Shown: positions 8,530 through 17,086, counted from the first letter of the stretch. The stretch is DNA of 64,000 nt from Amycolatopsis acidiphila (GCF_021391495.1 NZ_CP090063.1:992001-1056000), one strand, 5' to 3'. A program made the numbers and translations. Notes: generated by a model not told the origin, from the sequence alone.

Positions 8530-9638
8530 CAACGGTTTCCCCGGACGCGCGACGGATCTGGCGAGCCGCGCGGGCGCCGGTCTTCATCGCGGTGGTGCTC
8601 GTCCTCGGTGCCGTCCTGCTCGTCCTGGCCAGGGACAACGGCAACCACGGCACGCTCGACCCGGACTCGACGGACCCCGGCGGCTCGCACGCGCTGGCGA
8701 CGTTGCTCGCCCAGCAGGGCGTGCACATCGTGCCGGCTCACACGCTGGCGGATGCCGAGTCGGCCCTCGGTACCGAGGCGAACGCGACGCTGCTGGTCAC
8801 GGCCCCGAGCCTGGTCGAGCCCGCACACTTGGCGCAGCTGCGCGGACGGGCCGCCGACGCGGTGTTCGTCGGGCCCGGGCAGGACGTCCTCGACCTGCTG
8901 TTGCCCGGTGTCGTGGTGCGAGGGCAGAACGACGCCTCCACCCGCTCACCGGACTGCACGGTCGCGGCCGCCGTCGCCGCCGGGGACGCGGTGCTCGGCG
9001 GGCTCGAGTACGAGGGGCACCAGCGCGGGCGGCCCTGTTACGGCGGCTCGCTGCTGCAGATCACCGGCAGCACGACGCTGCTCGGGGACGGCACGCCGCT
9101 GACGAACGACCGGCTCGACGACGAGGGCGACGCCGCGCTCGCCCTGCGGTTGCTGGGACGGCAGGCGACGCTCGTCTGGTACGTCCCGTCGCCCGGCGAC
9201 CCGGCCGCGGCGGTGACCCAGCAGTCGCTGACCGAGCTGCTGCCGCGCGGCTGGTTGTTCGGCGCGATCCAGGTCGCGGTCGCCGCGGTGCTGTTCGCGC
9301 TGTGGCGGGCGCGGCGGCTCGGCCCGGTCGTCGCCGAACCGCTGCCCGTCGTGGTGCGGTCCGCCGAGACGACGGAGGGCCGTGCCCGGCTGTACCGGCG
9401 GTCGGGCTCGGCCGCGCACGCCGCCGGGTTGTTGCGCCACGCCGCGGTCGAACGGCTGCTGCCGGTGCTGGGCCTGGGTGCCGGGGCCGAACCGGCGGCG
9501 GTGCTCGGTGCCGTCGCCGCCAGGACGGGCCGGGACGCCGGGCCACTGTTGTACGGTCCGGCTCCGGAGGACGACGCGTCGCTGGTCCGGCTCGCCGACG
9601 AGCTCGACCGGTTGGAGAGAGAGGTACGAGGATCTTGA
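8526..9638 (+). CDS. DUF4350 membrane protein
   Basis: 370 residues. An N-terminal helix (~18-36) precedes an extracytoplasmic domain starting TLDPDSTDPGGSHALATLLAQQGV, characteristic of DUF4350, a fold related to glutamine-amidotransferase-like domains. A second helix lies near 240-258, followed by a cytoplasmic tail with conserved ARLYRRSGSAAHAAGLLRHAAVERL. The start overlaps the preceding stop (GTGA), and the end overlaps the moxR start (TTGA). Rv3691 occupies this place in M. tuberculosis. It may recognise envelope substrates for the MoxR machinery, but that is inference from context only. Confidence 0.85.
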   Translation: MTTVSPDARRIWRAARAPVFIAVVLVLGAVLLVLARDNGNHGTLDPDSTDPGGSHALATLLAQQGVHIVPAHTLADAESALGTEANATLLVTAPSLVEPAHLAQLRGRAADAVFVGPGQDVLDLLLPGVVVRGQNDASTRSPDCTVAAAVAAGDAVLGGLEYEGHQRGRPCYGGSLLQITGSTTLLGDGTPLTNDRLDDEGDAALALRLLGRQATLVWYVPSPGDPAAAVTQQSLTELLPRGWLFGAIQVAVAAVLFALWRARRLGPVVAEPLPVVVRSAETTEGRARLYRRSGSAAHAAGLLRHAAVERLLPVLGLGAGAEPAAVLGAVAARTGRDAGPLLYGPAPEDDASLVRLADELDRLEREVRGS

Positions 9639-10594
9639 CCACTGAGGCGGCCGTGGACGCCCGGGAGGCGCTGCTCGCGCTGCGGGCCGAGGTCGGCAAA
9701 GCGGTGGTCGGCAACGACGCCGCCGTCACCGGGTTGATCATCGCGTTGCTGTGCCGGGGGCACGTGCTGCTGGAGGGGGTGCCGGGCGTCGCGAAGACGT
9801 TGCTGGTGCGCGCGCTGGCGACCGCGCTCGACGTGGACACCGCGCGCATCCAGTTCACCCCGGACCTGATGCCCGGCGACGTGACGGGCTCGATCGTCTA
9901 CGACTCGGGGGAGTTCTCCTTCCGCGAGGGGCCGGTGTTCACGAACCTGCTGCTGGCCGACGAGATCAACCGGACGCCGCCGAAGACCCAGTCGGCGCTG
10001 CTGGAGGCGATGGAGGAGCGGCAGGTGTCGGTCGAGGGCAGGGCGCGGCCGCTGCCGGACCCGTTCATCGTGGTCGCGACGCAGAACCCCGTGGAGTACG
10101 AGGGCACGTACGCGTTGCCGGAGGCGCAGCTCGACCGGTTCCTGCTGAAACTGACCGTGCCGACGCCGTCACGCGAGGACGAGATCGGCATCCTGATGCG
10201 GCACGCGCAGGGCTTCGACCCGCGCGACCTGCGAGCGGCCGGGATGCGGCCGGTCGCGGGGGCCGAGCAGTTGGCCGCGGCCCGGGCGGCCGTGTCGGCG
10301 GTGGTGGTGAACCCGCAGGTGCTGGGCTACATCGTCGACCTCTGCCGCGCGACGCGCGCCCTGCCCTCGGTGCGGCTGGGCGTGTCCCCGCGCGGCGCGA
10401 CGGCCCTGCTGGCGGCGACCCGGGCGTGGGCGTGGCTGGCCGGACGCGACTACGCGACCCCGGACGACGTGAAGTCGTTGGCGCGCCCGGCGTTGCGGCA
10501 CCGGCTGGACCTGCGGCCGGAGGCGGAGCTGGAGGGGGCCACCCCGGACGGCGTGCTCGACCGCGTGCTGGCGACCGTCCCGGTTCCGCGCTGA
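9635..10594 (+). CDS. MoxR-family AAA+ ATPase
   Basis: 319 residues. Walker A is GVPGVAKT (residues ~48-55), Walker B is [23 protein letters not shown] (~108-130), followed by the sensor [23 protein letters not shown] and a C-terminal AAA lid. These are textbook MoxR features; such ATPases act as chaperones with DUF58/vWA proteins to mature or remodel partner complexes. The TTG start is set by the TTGA overlap with the DUF4350 stop and by a purine-rich GAGAGAGAGG ribosome site. The gene corresponds to moxR2 (Rv3692). Its stop TGA shares an A with the ATG of the repeat ORF that follows (TGATG). Confidence 0.93.
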   Translation: MTTEAAVDAREALLALRAEVGKAVVGNDAAVTGLIIALLCRGHVLLEGVPGVAKTLLVRALATALDVDTARIQFTPDLMPGDVTGSIVYDSGEFSFREGPVFTNLLLADEINRTPPKTQSALLEAMEERQVSVEGRARPLPDPFIVVATQNPVEYEGTYALPEAQLDRFLLKLTVPTPSREDEIGILMRHAQGFDPRDLRAAGMRPVAGAEQLAAARAAVSAVVVNPQVLGYIVDLCRATRALPSVRLGVSPRGATALLAATRAWAWLAGRDYATPDDVKSLARPALRHRLDLRPEAELEGATPDGVLDRVLATVPVPR

Positions 10595-11202
10595 TGGCGA
10601 GGGGGGAGCGGAGCGAGGGTCCGCGGATGCGGGCCGGTGGCGCGGGGTTTGGTGGTGCGGGGTTTGGTGGTGGGCTGCGCCACCGCGCCAGCTGCCTGCG
10701 CTGCGGCGCCACTCGCCCGCACCCCGCCACCTGCCGCTCGCGCCCCGGCACTACTCGCCTGCGCTCCGGCGCCAGCTGCCCGGGCCTGGTCGCCACCTGC
10801 CCGTACTCCGGCGCGATCCGACCGCGTTCCGGCGCCACTCGCCCGCGCAACCGTGCCAGCTGTCTGCGCCTCGGCGCCACCTGCCCGGGCCTGGTCGTCA
10901 CCCGCCCGCACCCGGTCGTCACCCGCCCGCACCCGGTCGTCACCCGCCCGCACCCGGTCGTCACCCGCCCGCACCCGGTCGTCACCCGCCCGCACCCGGT
11001 CGTCACCCGCCCGCACCCGGTCGTCACCCGCCCGCACCCGGTCGTCACCCGCCCGCACCCGGTCGTCACCCGCCCGCACCCGGTCGTCACCCGCCCGCAC
11101 CCGGTCGTCACCCGCCCGCACCCGGTCGTCACCCGCCCGCACCCCGCCACCCCCGCCGCCCTGAAAGCGCTTTCCCCCCACCGGAGCCTCCGGTGGCCAT
11201 AA
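10594..11202 (+). CDS. Possible repeat-peptide ORF bridging moxR and the DUF58 gene
   Basis: An open frame of 202 codons whose ATG overlaps the moxR stop by one base (TGATG) and whose TAA lies 8 nt inside the DUF58 gene. After a Gly-rich start (residues 1-30) it consists of 22 seven-residue units, ten degenerate (often with Cys, e.g. GATCPGL) and twelve identical VVTRPHP. Of the three forward frames, this one gives the highest G/C at third positions in the repeat unit. Ribosomes leaving moxR could translate through to DUF58, which would explain why the unit length is a multiple of three. No homologue is recognised; it could also be non-functional DNA that happens to stay open. Confidence 0.35.
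   Translation: MARGERSEGPRMRAGGAGFGGAGFGGGLRHRASCLRCGATRPHPATCRSRPGTTRLRSGASCPGLVATCPYSGAIRPRSGATRPRNRASCLRLGATCPGLVVTRPHPVVTRPHPVVTRPHPVVTRPHPVVTRPHPVVTRPHPVVTRPHPVVTRPHPVVTRPHPVVTRPHPVVTRPHPVVTRPHPATPAALKALSPHRSLRWP
10684..11145 (+). repeat. 21-bp tandem array, 22 units in register
   Basis: Units 1-10 (10684-10893) are degenerate. Units 11-22 (10894-11145) are copies of GTCGTCACCCGCCCGCACCC plus one base, identical except for the last base of the final unit. All units keep a strict 21-bp register with no indel, and each encodes seven residues in the frame of the bridging ORF. There is no spacer/repeat alternation, so it is a minisatellite and not a CRISPR array. Confidence 0.95.
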
Positions 11203-12476
11203 CCGCGCGGGTCGGGGTCCTCGCCGTCATCGGGGCGGTCGTCGTCGGGTTGGGGGCACCGTCGTGGGGCGGGGTCGCCGCCGTGGCGGGGGTGCTCCTC
11301 CTGCTGGTCCTGCTCGACCTCGCGCTGGCCGGCGCCGTGCGCGGCCTCCGCTTCACCCGCTCCGGCGCCACCTCCACCCGCCTCGGCGAGGCGGCCGACG
11401 TGCACCTCACCATCGCCAACCCCGGCAACCGCCCGGTCCGCGGGCTGGTCCGGGACGCCTGGCCGCCCAGCGCGGGGGCCGAACGCGACCGCCACCCCGC
11501 CACCATCCCGCCCGGCGAACGGCGCACCATCACCGTCACCCTCCGGCCGACCCGCCGCGGCGAACGACCCGCCGCGCGGGTGACCGTCCGCTCGACCGGC
11601 CCCCTCGGACTCGCCGCCCGCCAGGGCTCGCACCGCGTGCCGTGGGCCGTGCGCGTGCTCCCGCCGTTCCACAGCCGCCGCCACCTGCCGTCCCGGCTCG
11701 CCCGCCTGCAACAGCTCGACGGCCGCCAGGCGGCGCTCGTCCGCGGCGCCGGCACCGAGTTCGACTCCCTGCGCGAGTACGTGATCGGCGACGACGTCCG
11801 CTCGATCGACTGGCGGGCCACCGCCCGCGCCGCCGACGTCATGGTGCGCACCTGGCGCCCCGAACGCGACCGGCACGTCCTGCTCGTCCTCGACACCGGC
11901 CGCACCTCGGCCGGCCGCGTCGGCGACGAACCACGCCTGGACGCGATGATGGAAGCCGCCCTGCTGCTGGCGACGCTGGCCACCCGCGCGGGCGACCGCG
12001 TCGACCTGCTCGCCTACGACCGGCAGCTGCGCGCGAAGGTCAGCGGCCGCGACGTGGCCACCCTCGTCAACGCGATGGCCCCACTCGAACCCAGCCTCCT
12101 GGAGACCGACGCGCGCGGCCTCGTCGGCGAGGTGCTCCGCCGCGCCCGGCACCGCTCACTGGTCGTGCTGCTCACCGGTCTCGACGCCGCCCCGCTCGAA
12201 GAGGGCCTGCTGCCGGTCCTGCCCTCGCTGACCTCCCGGCACCGGCTGCTCGTCGCCTCGGTCGCGGACCCGCGCATCGCGGAAATGGCGCGGGGACGGG
12301 GAACCGCCGAGGCCGTCTACGATGCTGCCGCGGCCGAACGCACCCTCGCCGATCGCCGGCACGTCACCGCGCTGCTCGGCAGGCACGGCGTCGAAGTGGT
12401 CGACGCCGTGCCCGACGAGCTGCCGCCCGCCCTCGCGGACCGTTACCTGGCGATGAAGGCCGCGGCTACCCCTTGA
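11193..12476 (+). CDS. DUF58 (vWA-like) MoxR partner protein
   Basis: 427 residues. Two hydrophobic helices at the N-terminus (residues ~5-50) are followed by a beta-rich region (~60-160) and the DUF58 core [24 protein letters not shown] near residue 190. [10 protein letters not shown] near 230 is a MIDAS-like strand of the vWA fold, with a second strand [10 protein letters not shown] near 315. DUF58 proteins usually sit beside moxR and act with it. The GTG has GGAG 6 nt upstream. In related genomes this gene directly follows moxR; here about 600 nt of repeat lie between. The 3' end overlaps the convergent GH18-like gene by 11 nt. Confidence 0.9.
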   Translation: MAITARVGVLAVIGAVVVGLGAPSWGGVAAVAGVLLLLVLLDLALAGAVRGLRFTRSGATSTRLGEAADVHLTIANPGNRPVRGLVRDAWPPSAGAERDRHPATIPPGERRTITVTLRPTRRGERPAARVTVRSTGPLGLAARQGSHRVPWAVRVLPPFHSRRHLPSRLARLQQLDGRQAALVRGAGTEFDSLREYVIGDDVRSIDWRATARAADVMVRTWRPERDRHVLLVLDTGRTSAGRVGDEPRLDAMMEAALLLATLATRAGDRVDLLAYDRQLRAKVSGRDVATLVNAMAPLEPSLLETDARGLVGEVLRRARHRSLVVLLTGLDAAPLEEGLLPVLPSLTSRHRLLVASVADPRIAEMARGRGTAEAVYDAAAAERTLADRRHVTALLGRHGVEVVDAVPDELPPALADRYLAMKAAATP

Positions 12477-13425
12477 ACCCCGCGAAGATGTTCGTGAACT
12501 GGTACTGCGACTGCGAAATGCTGCTGCACGTCGGCGAGACACCGCCGCCGGGGCACGAGCCGTTGTCGCGGCCCGCCGACCAGAACGCCAGCCGCCCGAT
12601 GTGGTTCGCCGTCGCCCACTGGACGAGCTGGGTGGCGTCGTCGGGTTGGAAGATCTTGCCGTTGTAGTTGCGGCCGATCATCGGCGTCACCCCGAGGTGC
12701 CGCTTCAGGTCCGCGTCCGACTTCCCCGGCCAGATCTGCTTCAGCTGGCCCAGCGTGCTCTGCGCGGCGGCGATCACCGCGTCGCCCCAGTCCGCCCGGC
12801 TGGTGCCGAACTCCATCGTCATCGGGTTGACCAGCACGTCGACGCCGTGGGCGGCCGCGCTGTCCAGCACCGTGACCGAGTACGGGTCCATGCCGTAGTC
12901 GTCGCCCTGGACCCGCATCGTGTAGCTGATCGTCGTGCCGCGCTCGGCCTGGAGCGTGGCCAGCGCCGCGTTCACGGTGTCCTGCGGGATCGTCGTCTCG
13001 ACGTCCACGTCCAGGCTGTTCGTGCCGACCGTGTCCAGGATCTCGCGGTACGCGTTCGCCAGCGCCGTCGCGTCCGAGCAGGTGTACTCCAGGTACGGCC
13101 CCGCCGCCCCGCCGGTGGCGACGACGACCTGACCGCCCATCGCCTGGAAGGCCTTGATGTCGTTGAGGATCCTGGAGTCGTTCAACGGGATCGTGCCGCC
13201 CCACGAGGGGTTGCAGCCGGTGCTGTCGGCGAGCACGAAGGCCAGGGTGAACGTCTTCTGCCCGGTCGCCCTCGAAACGTCCACAAGGGACGGTGTGCTG
13301 GCCGTGATGTCCAGGTAGGGGGCCGACCCCGGCGAGGTCACCGCCGCCTGCGCGGGGCTCGCCAGGCCGAGTGCGGCAAGCGCCGCCGTTACACAGAGTC
13401 CGATCCGGGTCTTCCAGCGGGTCAT
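12466..13425 (-). CDS. Secreted GH18-like chitinase
   Basis: 319 residues. A Sec signal peptide with LCVTAALAALGLASPAQA ends near residue 27. The mature domain shows a GH18 TIM-barrel pattern: VVVATGGAAG near 100-109 corresponds to the SxGG strand, and LDVDVE at 138-143 to the DxxDxDxE catalytic motif with E143 as likely proton donor. The C-terminal LAFWSAGRDNGSCPG with its Trp is also typical of bacterial single-domain chitinases and chitin-oligosaccharide hydrolases. No carbohydrate-binding module is attached. A GGAGG-like ribosome site lies 7 nt before the ATG. It is transcribed towards the MoxR operon and overlaps its end by 11 nt. Confidence 0.83.
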   Translation of the reverse strand: MTRWKTRIGLCVTAALAALGLASPAQAAVTSPGSAPYLDITASTPSLVDVSRATGQKTFTLAFVLADSTGCNPSWGGTIPLNDSRILNDIKAFQAMGGQVVVATGGAAGPYLEYTCSDATALANAYREILDTVGTNSLDVDVETTIPQDTVNAALATLQAERGTTISYTMRVQGDDYGMDPYSVTVLDSAAAHGVDVLVNPMTMEFGTSRADWGDAVIAAAQSTLGQLKQIWPGKSDADLKRHLGVTPMIGRNYNGKIFQPDDATQLVQWATANHIGRLAFWSAGRDNGSCPGGGVSPTCSSISQSQYQFTNIFAGFKG

Positions 13426-13486
13426 CGACGACCACCTCCACCGCGGGTGCGTGAGTTTCCCACGGTAAGTGGTTCAGACCAGTGGG

Positions 13487-13786
13487 TCAAGAAGTGGTCA
13501 GCACCATGAACAACCTGGTGTTCACGATTTCCAGCAGCTGCAAGGAAATCTCCCCGACCTGTTCGCCGAGCGAGGTCTTGGGCACGTGGTCGAGCCGGGT
13601 GTAGGAGATGTGCAGCCCGTCCGGCGTGGTCACGGTCAGCGGGTCGGGGGCGGCGACGACGTCCATGGTGATCACGTACGGCACGGCGTCGAGATCGTTG
13701 AACATGTCGCCGCTGTAGACCAGTACTCGTCGCCGGTCCGGTCCGGCGACCGTCCAGAGCTGTCCCCTACGCGGCCGAAGAACCAC
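13487..13786 (-). CDS. MazF/PemK-like toxin candidate
   Basis: 99 residues. The N-terminus RRGQLWTVAGPDRRRVLVYSGD resembles the beta-strands of MazF/PemK/CcdB-fold toxins (consensus xRGDIWxVxxxxxRPVLVxS). It overlaps the upstream small ORF by 20 nt in the classical antitoxin-toxin order. MazF toxins are endoribonucleases, but the usual serine/threonine after the RP(V)L strand is not an exact match here, so activity is uncertain. The GTG start is the only one that keeps the full first strand. Its family is a reasonable but not firm call. Confidence 0.65.
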   Translation of the reverse strand: MVLRPRRGQLWTVAGPDRRRVLVYSGDMFNDLDAVPYVITMDVVAAPDPLTVTTPDGLHISYTRLDHVPKTSLGEQVGEISLQLLEIVNTRLFMVLTTS

Positions 13787-14018
13787 GTCGGCTCTCGGTA
13801 CGCCGCTCCTGGCGGCGGTGGTACGCGGCGGTCTCGGCTCGGGCCTCGTCAGGGTGGGCCTGCCACCATTCGTCAGCCTTCTCGCACAGCTGGCGGAACG
13901 CCTCGCGCTCGACGGCGGCGACGATCCACGCGTGCGCCGAGATCCCGGCCTCGGCGGCGCGGGCCTTCACCTGGGCATGCGTGTCGTCCGACAGAGACAG
14001 TGCCAGCCGCTTCCCCAT
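13767..14018 (-). CDS. Ribbon-helix-helix-like antitoxin candidate
   Basis: 83 residues. The N-terminus KRLALSLSDDTHAQVKARAAEAGISAHAWIVAAVEREAF reads as a short beta-strand plus two helices, the ribbon-helix-helix DNA-binding layout seen in antitoxins. A charged, flexible C-terminus (~55-83) could wrap the toxin. It precedes and overlaps the MazF-like gene by 20 nt. The ATG at 14018 lies 6 nt after a TAGGGT -10 element, so the operon mRNA is probably leaderless; autoregulation through this promoter would be expected for such modules but no operator palindrome is evident. Confidence 0.7.
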   Translation of the reverse strand: MGKRLALSLSDDTHAQVKARAAEAGISAHAWIVAAVEREAFRQLCEKADEWWQAHPDEARAETAAYHRRQERRTESRRGSSAA

Positions 14019-14024
14019 GGCGTC

Positions 14025-14030
14025 ACCCTA
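14025..14030 (-). promoter_or_regulatory. -10 element TAGGGT for the toxin-antitoxin operon
   Basis: TAGGGT on the minus strand is followed by 6 nt and then the antitoxin ATG, giving a predicted leaderless transcript. Confidence 0.6.
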
Positions 14031-14075
14031 CGACGTCGCGCGGCGACGTCGGCCGAAGCCGCGAAGGTGTGTCGC

Positions 14076-15083
14076 TCAGCCCGCCTCCGGCCGCACGTCA
14101 CCGCCGAAGCGGGCGTCGACGTCGCCGGTCACGCCCCTTCGCGCGGCCCGCCTGCCGAGCACGAACACGTAGCTCAGGAACGCCAGCTCGGCCAGCACGC
14201 CGATGCCGATCCGCGCCCATGTGGGCAGCCCGGACGGGGTCACGAACGCCTCGATCACCCCGGACACGAGCAGCACGCAGGCGAGCCCGAGCGCCATCGC
14301 CGCCGTCGCGCGGCCCTCCTGCGCGAGCGCCACCGTGCGGCTGCGCGGGCCGGGGTTGAGCACCGCCCAGCCGAGCCGCAGCCCGGTGCCGGCGGCGACG
14401 AAGACCGCGGTCAGCTCCAGCAGGCCGTGCGGGGTGATGAGCCCGAAGAAGATGTCGAGCCGTCCGGCGGCGGACATCAGCCCGGCGCTGACGCCGACGT
14501 TCGCCGCGTTCGCCCACAGCGCGAGGAACACCGGAACCCCCGCGAGGACGCCGAAGAACAGGCAGGTGGCGGCGACCCACGCGTTGTTCGTCCACACCTG
14601 CGCGGCGAAGGAGCCCGCGGGGTTGGAGGAGTAGTACGTCTCGAACTCGCCGCCCGGCTCGGTCAGCCTGCGGACCTGCTCCGGCGCGGCGATGCTCGCC
14701 TGCACCTGTGCGCTGGAAGCGACCCAGGCGGCGAGCAGGGCGCTCACCACGATCGTGGCCAGCGCCGTGGACAGCCACCACCGACGGCTGCGGTAGACGG
14801 CGGCCGGGAACCGCTGGGCGAAGAACAGCCCGACCTCGCGCCACGCGGGGTTGTGCGTGCCGGTAACCGCCGAACGCGCCCGGGTGACCAGCGACGACAA
14901 CCGGGACAGGACGGCGGGGTCCGGTGCGGCCGAGCGCACCATCGACAGGTGGGTGGCGGTGCGCTGGTACAACACGATCAGCTCGTCCGCCTCGGCGCCG
15001 CGCAGGCGGCGGCCGCGGTCGAGCAGCTCGCCCAGCCGGTCCCATTCGGCGCGATGGGCCACGACGAAGAGATCGACGTCCAC
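14076..15083 (-). CDS. SpoIIM-like (DUF95) integral membrane protein
   Basis: 335 residues. A cytoplasmic N-terminus (MDVDLFVVAHRAEWDRLGELL) precedes about six membrane helices with the SpoIIM/DUF95 pattern, including NNAWVAATCLFFGVLAGVPVF and GLITPHGLLELTAVFVAAGTGLRLG, where PHG-xxE is highly conserved. SpoIIM-type proteins in actinobacteria are unrelated to sporulation engulfment and occur beside RDD proteins and MoxR (Rv3694c-Rv3695). The GTG start is fixed by a -10 hexamer 6 nt upstream. It is divergent from, and shares a promoter with, the RDD gene. Confidence 0.88.
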   Translation of the reverse strand: MDVDLFVVAHRAEWDRLGELLDRGRRLRGAEADELIVLYQRTATHLSMVRSAAPDPAVLSRLSSLVTRARSAVTGTHNPAWREVGLFFAQRFPAAVYRSRRWWLSTALATIVVSALLAAWVASSAQVQASIAAPEQVRRLTEPGGEFETYYSSNPAGSFAAQVWTNNAWVAATCLFFGVLAGVPVFLALWANAANVGVSAGLMSAAGRLDIFFGLITPHGLLELTAVFVAAGTGLRLGWAVLNPGPRSRTVALAQEGRATAAMALGLACVLLVSGVIEAFVTPSGLPTWARIGIGVLAELAFLSYVFVLGRRAARRGVTGDVDARFGGDVRPEAG

Positions 15084-15089
15084 GCGGTC

Positions 15090-15099
15090 AGACTACAGT
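15090..15099. promoter_or_regulatory. Overlapping divergent -10 elements, both leaderless
   Basis: The 10-bp sequence AGACTACAGT contains TACAGT on the plus strand (15094-15099) and TAGTCT on the minus strand (15090-15095). The hexamers share the self-complementary TA at 15094-15095. Each is followed by exactly 6 nt and a GTG (15106 plus, 15083 minus), so transcription start and translation start coincide on both strands. Confidence 0.7.
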
Positions 15100-15105
15100 T
15101 GGCGG

Positions 15106-15861
15106 GTGAGTCCCGAACCCGATCTGGTGACCGGCGACGCGGTGGCGCTCGAACTGCGCCTGGCCCGGCTGGCCAGCCGCGGCCTCGCGTTCGCCATCGA
15201 CGCGGTCATCCAGCTGGTGATCCTGGTCGTCGGCCTGATCGTGGTGGTCGCCGCCGGTCCCGACGACGGCGCCGCGCGCGCGGCGATCCTGCTGACCCTG
15301 CTCGTGCTGGTGCGCGTCGGCTACCCCGTGCTGTTCGAGACGCTCAGCCGCGGCCGCACGCCGGGGAAGTCGGCGTTCGGCCTGCGGGTGGTCCGCGACG
15401 ACGGCGGGCCCATCCGGTTCCGGCACGCGCTGGCGCGGGGTCTCGCGGCCGCGATCGTCGACTTCGGGCCGGTCTTCGTCTGGGGTGCGGTGGCCGTGGT
15501 CTGCTCGCTGGTGTCGGAGAAGTCCAAGCGGGTGGGGGACTTCCTCGCCGGCACGGTCGTCGTGCTGGAGCGGGCGCCGGCGGAGGTGACGCCGAACATC
15601 GTGATGCCGCCGCCGCTGGTGTCGTGGGCGGCGCAGCTGGACCTGTCCGGGCTGACCGACGACCTCGCGCTCGCGCTGCGGCAGTTCCTGGCGCGCTACC
15701 AGTCGCTGCGCCCGGAAGCGCGCGACAGCCTGGGCGCGAACCTGGCGCAGGAGGTCGCGGCGCGGATCGGGGCGCCGGTGCCGCCGGGCGTGCCGGTGTG
15801 GGCGTACCTGATGGCCGTGCTGGCGGAGCGGCGGAACCGGACGTGGCCGGGCGCTAGCTGA
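15106..15861 (+). CDS. RDD-family membrane protein
   Basis: 251 residues. ARLASRGLAFAIDAVIQLVI near residue 20 carries the Arg and Asp of the RDD signature, and SRGRTPGKSAFGLRVVRDDGG is the usual loop between helices two and three. Three to four membrane helices occupy the first ~150 residues, followed by a soluble C-terminal tail (~165-251). RDD proteins have been linked to ion transport in some bacteria, but here the conserved MoxR-SpoIIM context suggests a role in that membrane complex. Start set by the shared divergent promoter. The end overlaps the convergent zinc peptidase gene by 8 nt. Confidence 0.87.
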   Translation: MSPEPDLVTGDAVALELRLARLASRGLAFAIDAVIQLVILVVGLIVVVAAGPDDGAARAAILLTLLVLVRVGYPVLFETLSRGRTPGKSAFGLRVVRDDGGPIRFRHALARGLAAAIVDFGPVFVWGAVAVVCSLVSEKSKRVGDFLAGTVVVLERAPAEVTPNIVMPPPLVSWAAQLDLSGLTDDLALALRQFLARYQSLRPEARDSLGANLAQEVAARIGAPVPPGVPVWAYLMAVLAERRNRTWPGAS

Positions 15862-16879
15862 CGTCGCCCGCCGGGGCGGCGAAGGTGTTGCACTGGGCGA
15901 GCCGGTCGCTCTGCGCACCCTTGCGCCACCAGGCGGCGTAGTGGGCGTTGGTGCCGTGGTCGTGGCTGCCCGAGGTGTTGTCGCCGCGGGTCTCCTGGTC
16001 GTTCCACGCCACGTCGAACACGCTCTGCGTCACCGTGCCGCCGCGGTTGGCCGTCGAGCCGAGGAACATGCCCGAGAAGCACTGCGCCTGCAGTTCCTTG
16101 CGGCGCGACATGTCCAGCCCGGCCGCGCTGTCCTGGCCGTCGGTGTAGATGACCTCCCACGCGGCGTCCATCAGGCCGACGAGATCCTGCACGTGGTGGC
16201 CGTACTCGTGCGCGAACAGCGCGAGGTAGACGCCGGGCTTGTTGCGGTACTGGTCGGTCTGCAGCCCGCGGTAGGGCACGTAGAGGTGGTCCTTGCAGTA
16301 GTAGGCGGCGGTGGCCAGCCCGACGTCGATGGTGCCGCACGCGGTGGTGAAGCTCGCGCCGGTCGGGAACTCGAGCTGTGGCGCGTGGAAGGGCAGGTCC
16401 ATCGACGCGAGCAGCGCGCCCCAGCGCGCGTTGAGGCACTGCGCGGCGGCGGTGAAGAAGGCCTGGGAGGCGGCCGGGCTGCTGGGCCAGCCGGGCACGT
16501 TGCACGGCGCGTTCGCCAGGCCCGCGTCCGGATCGGTCAGCAGCGGGTGGTCGGCGAGCGTGACGACCTTGCGCGGCCCGGTGGACGCCGGCCGCGTGGT
16601 CGTCGTCGTGGTGCGGCTGGACGAGGAGGGCGGGCGCGACGTCGTGGACCGGGACGAGCGGGTGGTGGCCGAGGCCGAGGTGATGGTGTCGTAGGAGGCG
16701 GCGGTGCTCGAGCCGGACGACCCGGCCGTCAGCGTGACGACCAGGGTCACCGTCAGCACGACCACCGCGGCGACCGAACCGGCGACGATCGCGCCGGTGT
16801 GCTTCTTCTTCGGTGCGGGCGGACGTGGCGGGTAGGGACCCCACGGCGGCGGCCAGTGGCCTGGTGGAGGTTGGCTCAT
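15854..16879 (-). CDS. YpfJ-type neutral zinc metallopeptidase, membrane anchored (copy 2)
   Basis: 341 residues. A proline-rich N-terminus (PPPGHWPPPWGPYPPRPP) and a membrane helix (~28-52) precede a long Ser/Thr stretch (~54-98) that probably spans the cell wall. The zinc peptidase domain has HEYGHH, RKELQAQCFSGMFLG and HDHGTNAH as in the copy at 5828-6814, and ends AQCNTF. The cysteines are conserved between the copies. Copies 1 and 2 flank the MoxR cluster on the minus strand. An ATG at 16879 has a GGGAG about 12 nt upstream. Family substrates are unknown. Confidence 0.88.
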   Translation of the reverse strand: MSQPPPGHWPPPWGPYPPRPPAPKKKHTGAIVAGSVAAVVVLTVTLVVTLTAGSSGSSTAASYDTITSASATTRSSRSTTSRPPSSSSRTTTTTTRPASTGPRKVVTLADHPLLTDPDAGLANAPCNVPGWPSSPAASQAFFTAAAQCLNARWGALLASMDLPFHAPQLEFPTGASFTTACGTIDVGLATAAYYCKDHLYVPYRGLQTDQYRNKPGVYLALFAHEYGHHVQDLVGLMDAAWEVIYTDGQDSAAGLDMSRRKELQAQCFSGMFLGSTANRGGTVTQSVFDVAWNDQETRGDNTSGSHDHGTNAHYAAWWRKGAQSDRLAQCNTFAAPAGDVS

Positions 16880-17086
16880 CGCCGGCTGTTCTCCCGGTGC
16901 TCGGGCACACCCGCGGCTGGTCGGCGTGCGCCTTGCAGCATAGGGGGTGGCCGCGGGTGCCCGGGCACTCTTCGGGAACTACGCGGCCGACGCCGGGCGG
17001 GCACCGCCGTCCACGCGGAGGGGGACGCCCTGGTGAAGGGTTTGCCGAGCCCGGTGATCCGCCGACCGGGTAACGCGCGTTGGTCG

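Noticed and set aside
8300..9634. Upstream extension of moxR in the same frame
   Set aside because: The extension overlaps DUF4350 out of frame and is Arg/Gly-rich shadow sequence; TTG 9635 with GAGAGG matches the MoxR start.
10684..11145. CRISPR array
   Set aside because: Units are directly contiguous with no spacers, only 21 bp, and no cas genes are present.
13469..14359. Plus-strand ORF opposite the toxin-antitoxin genes
   Set aside because: No ribosome site, no domain; the minus-strand pair has a promoter and overlap typical of TA modules.
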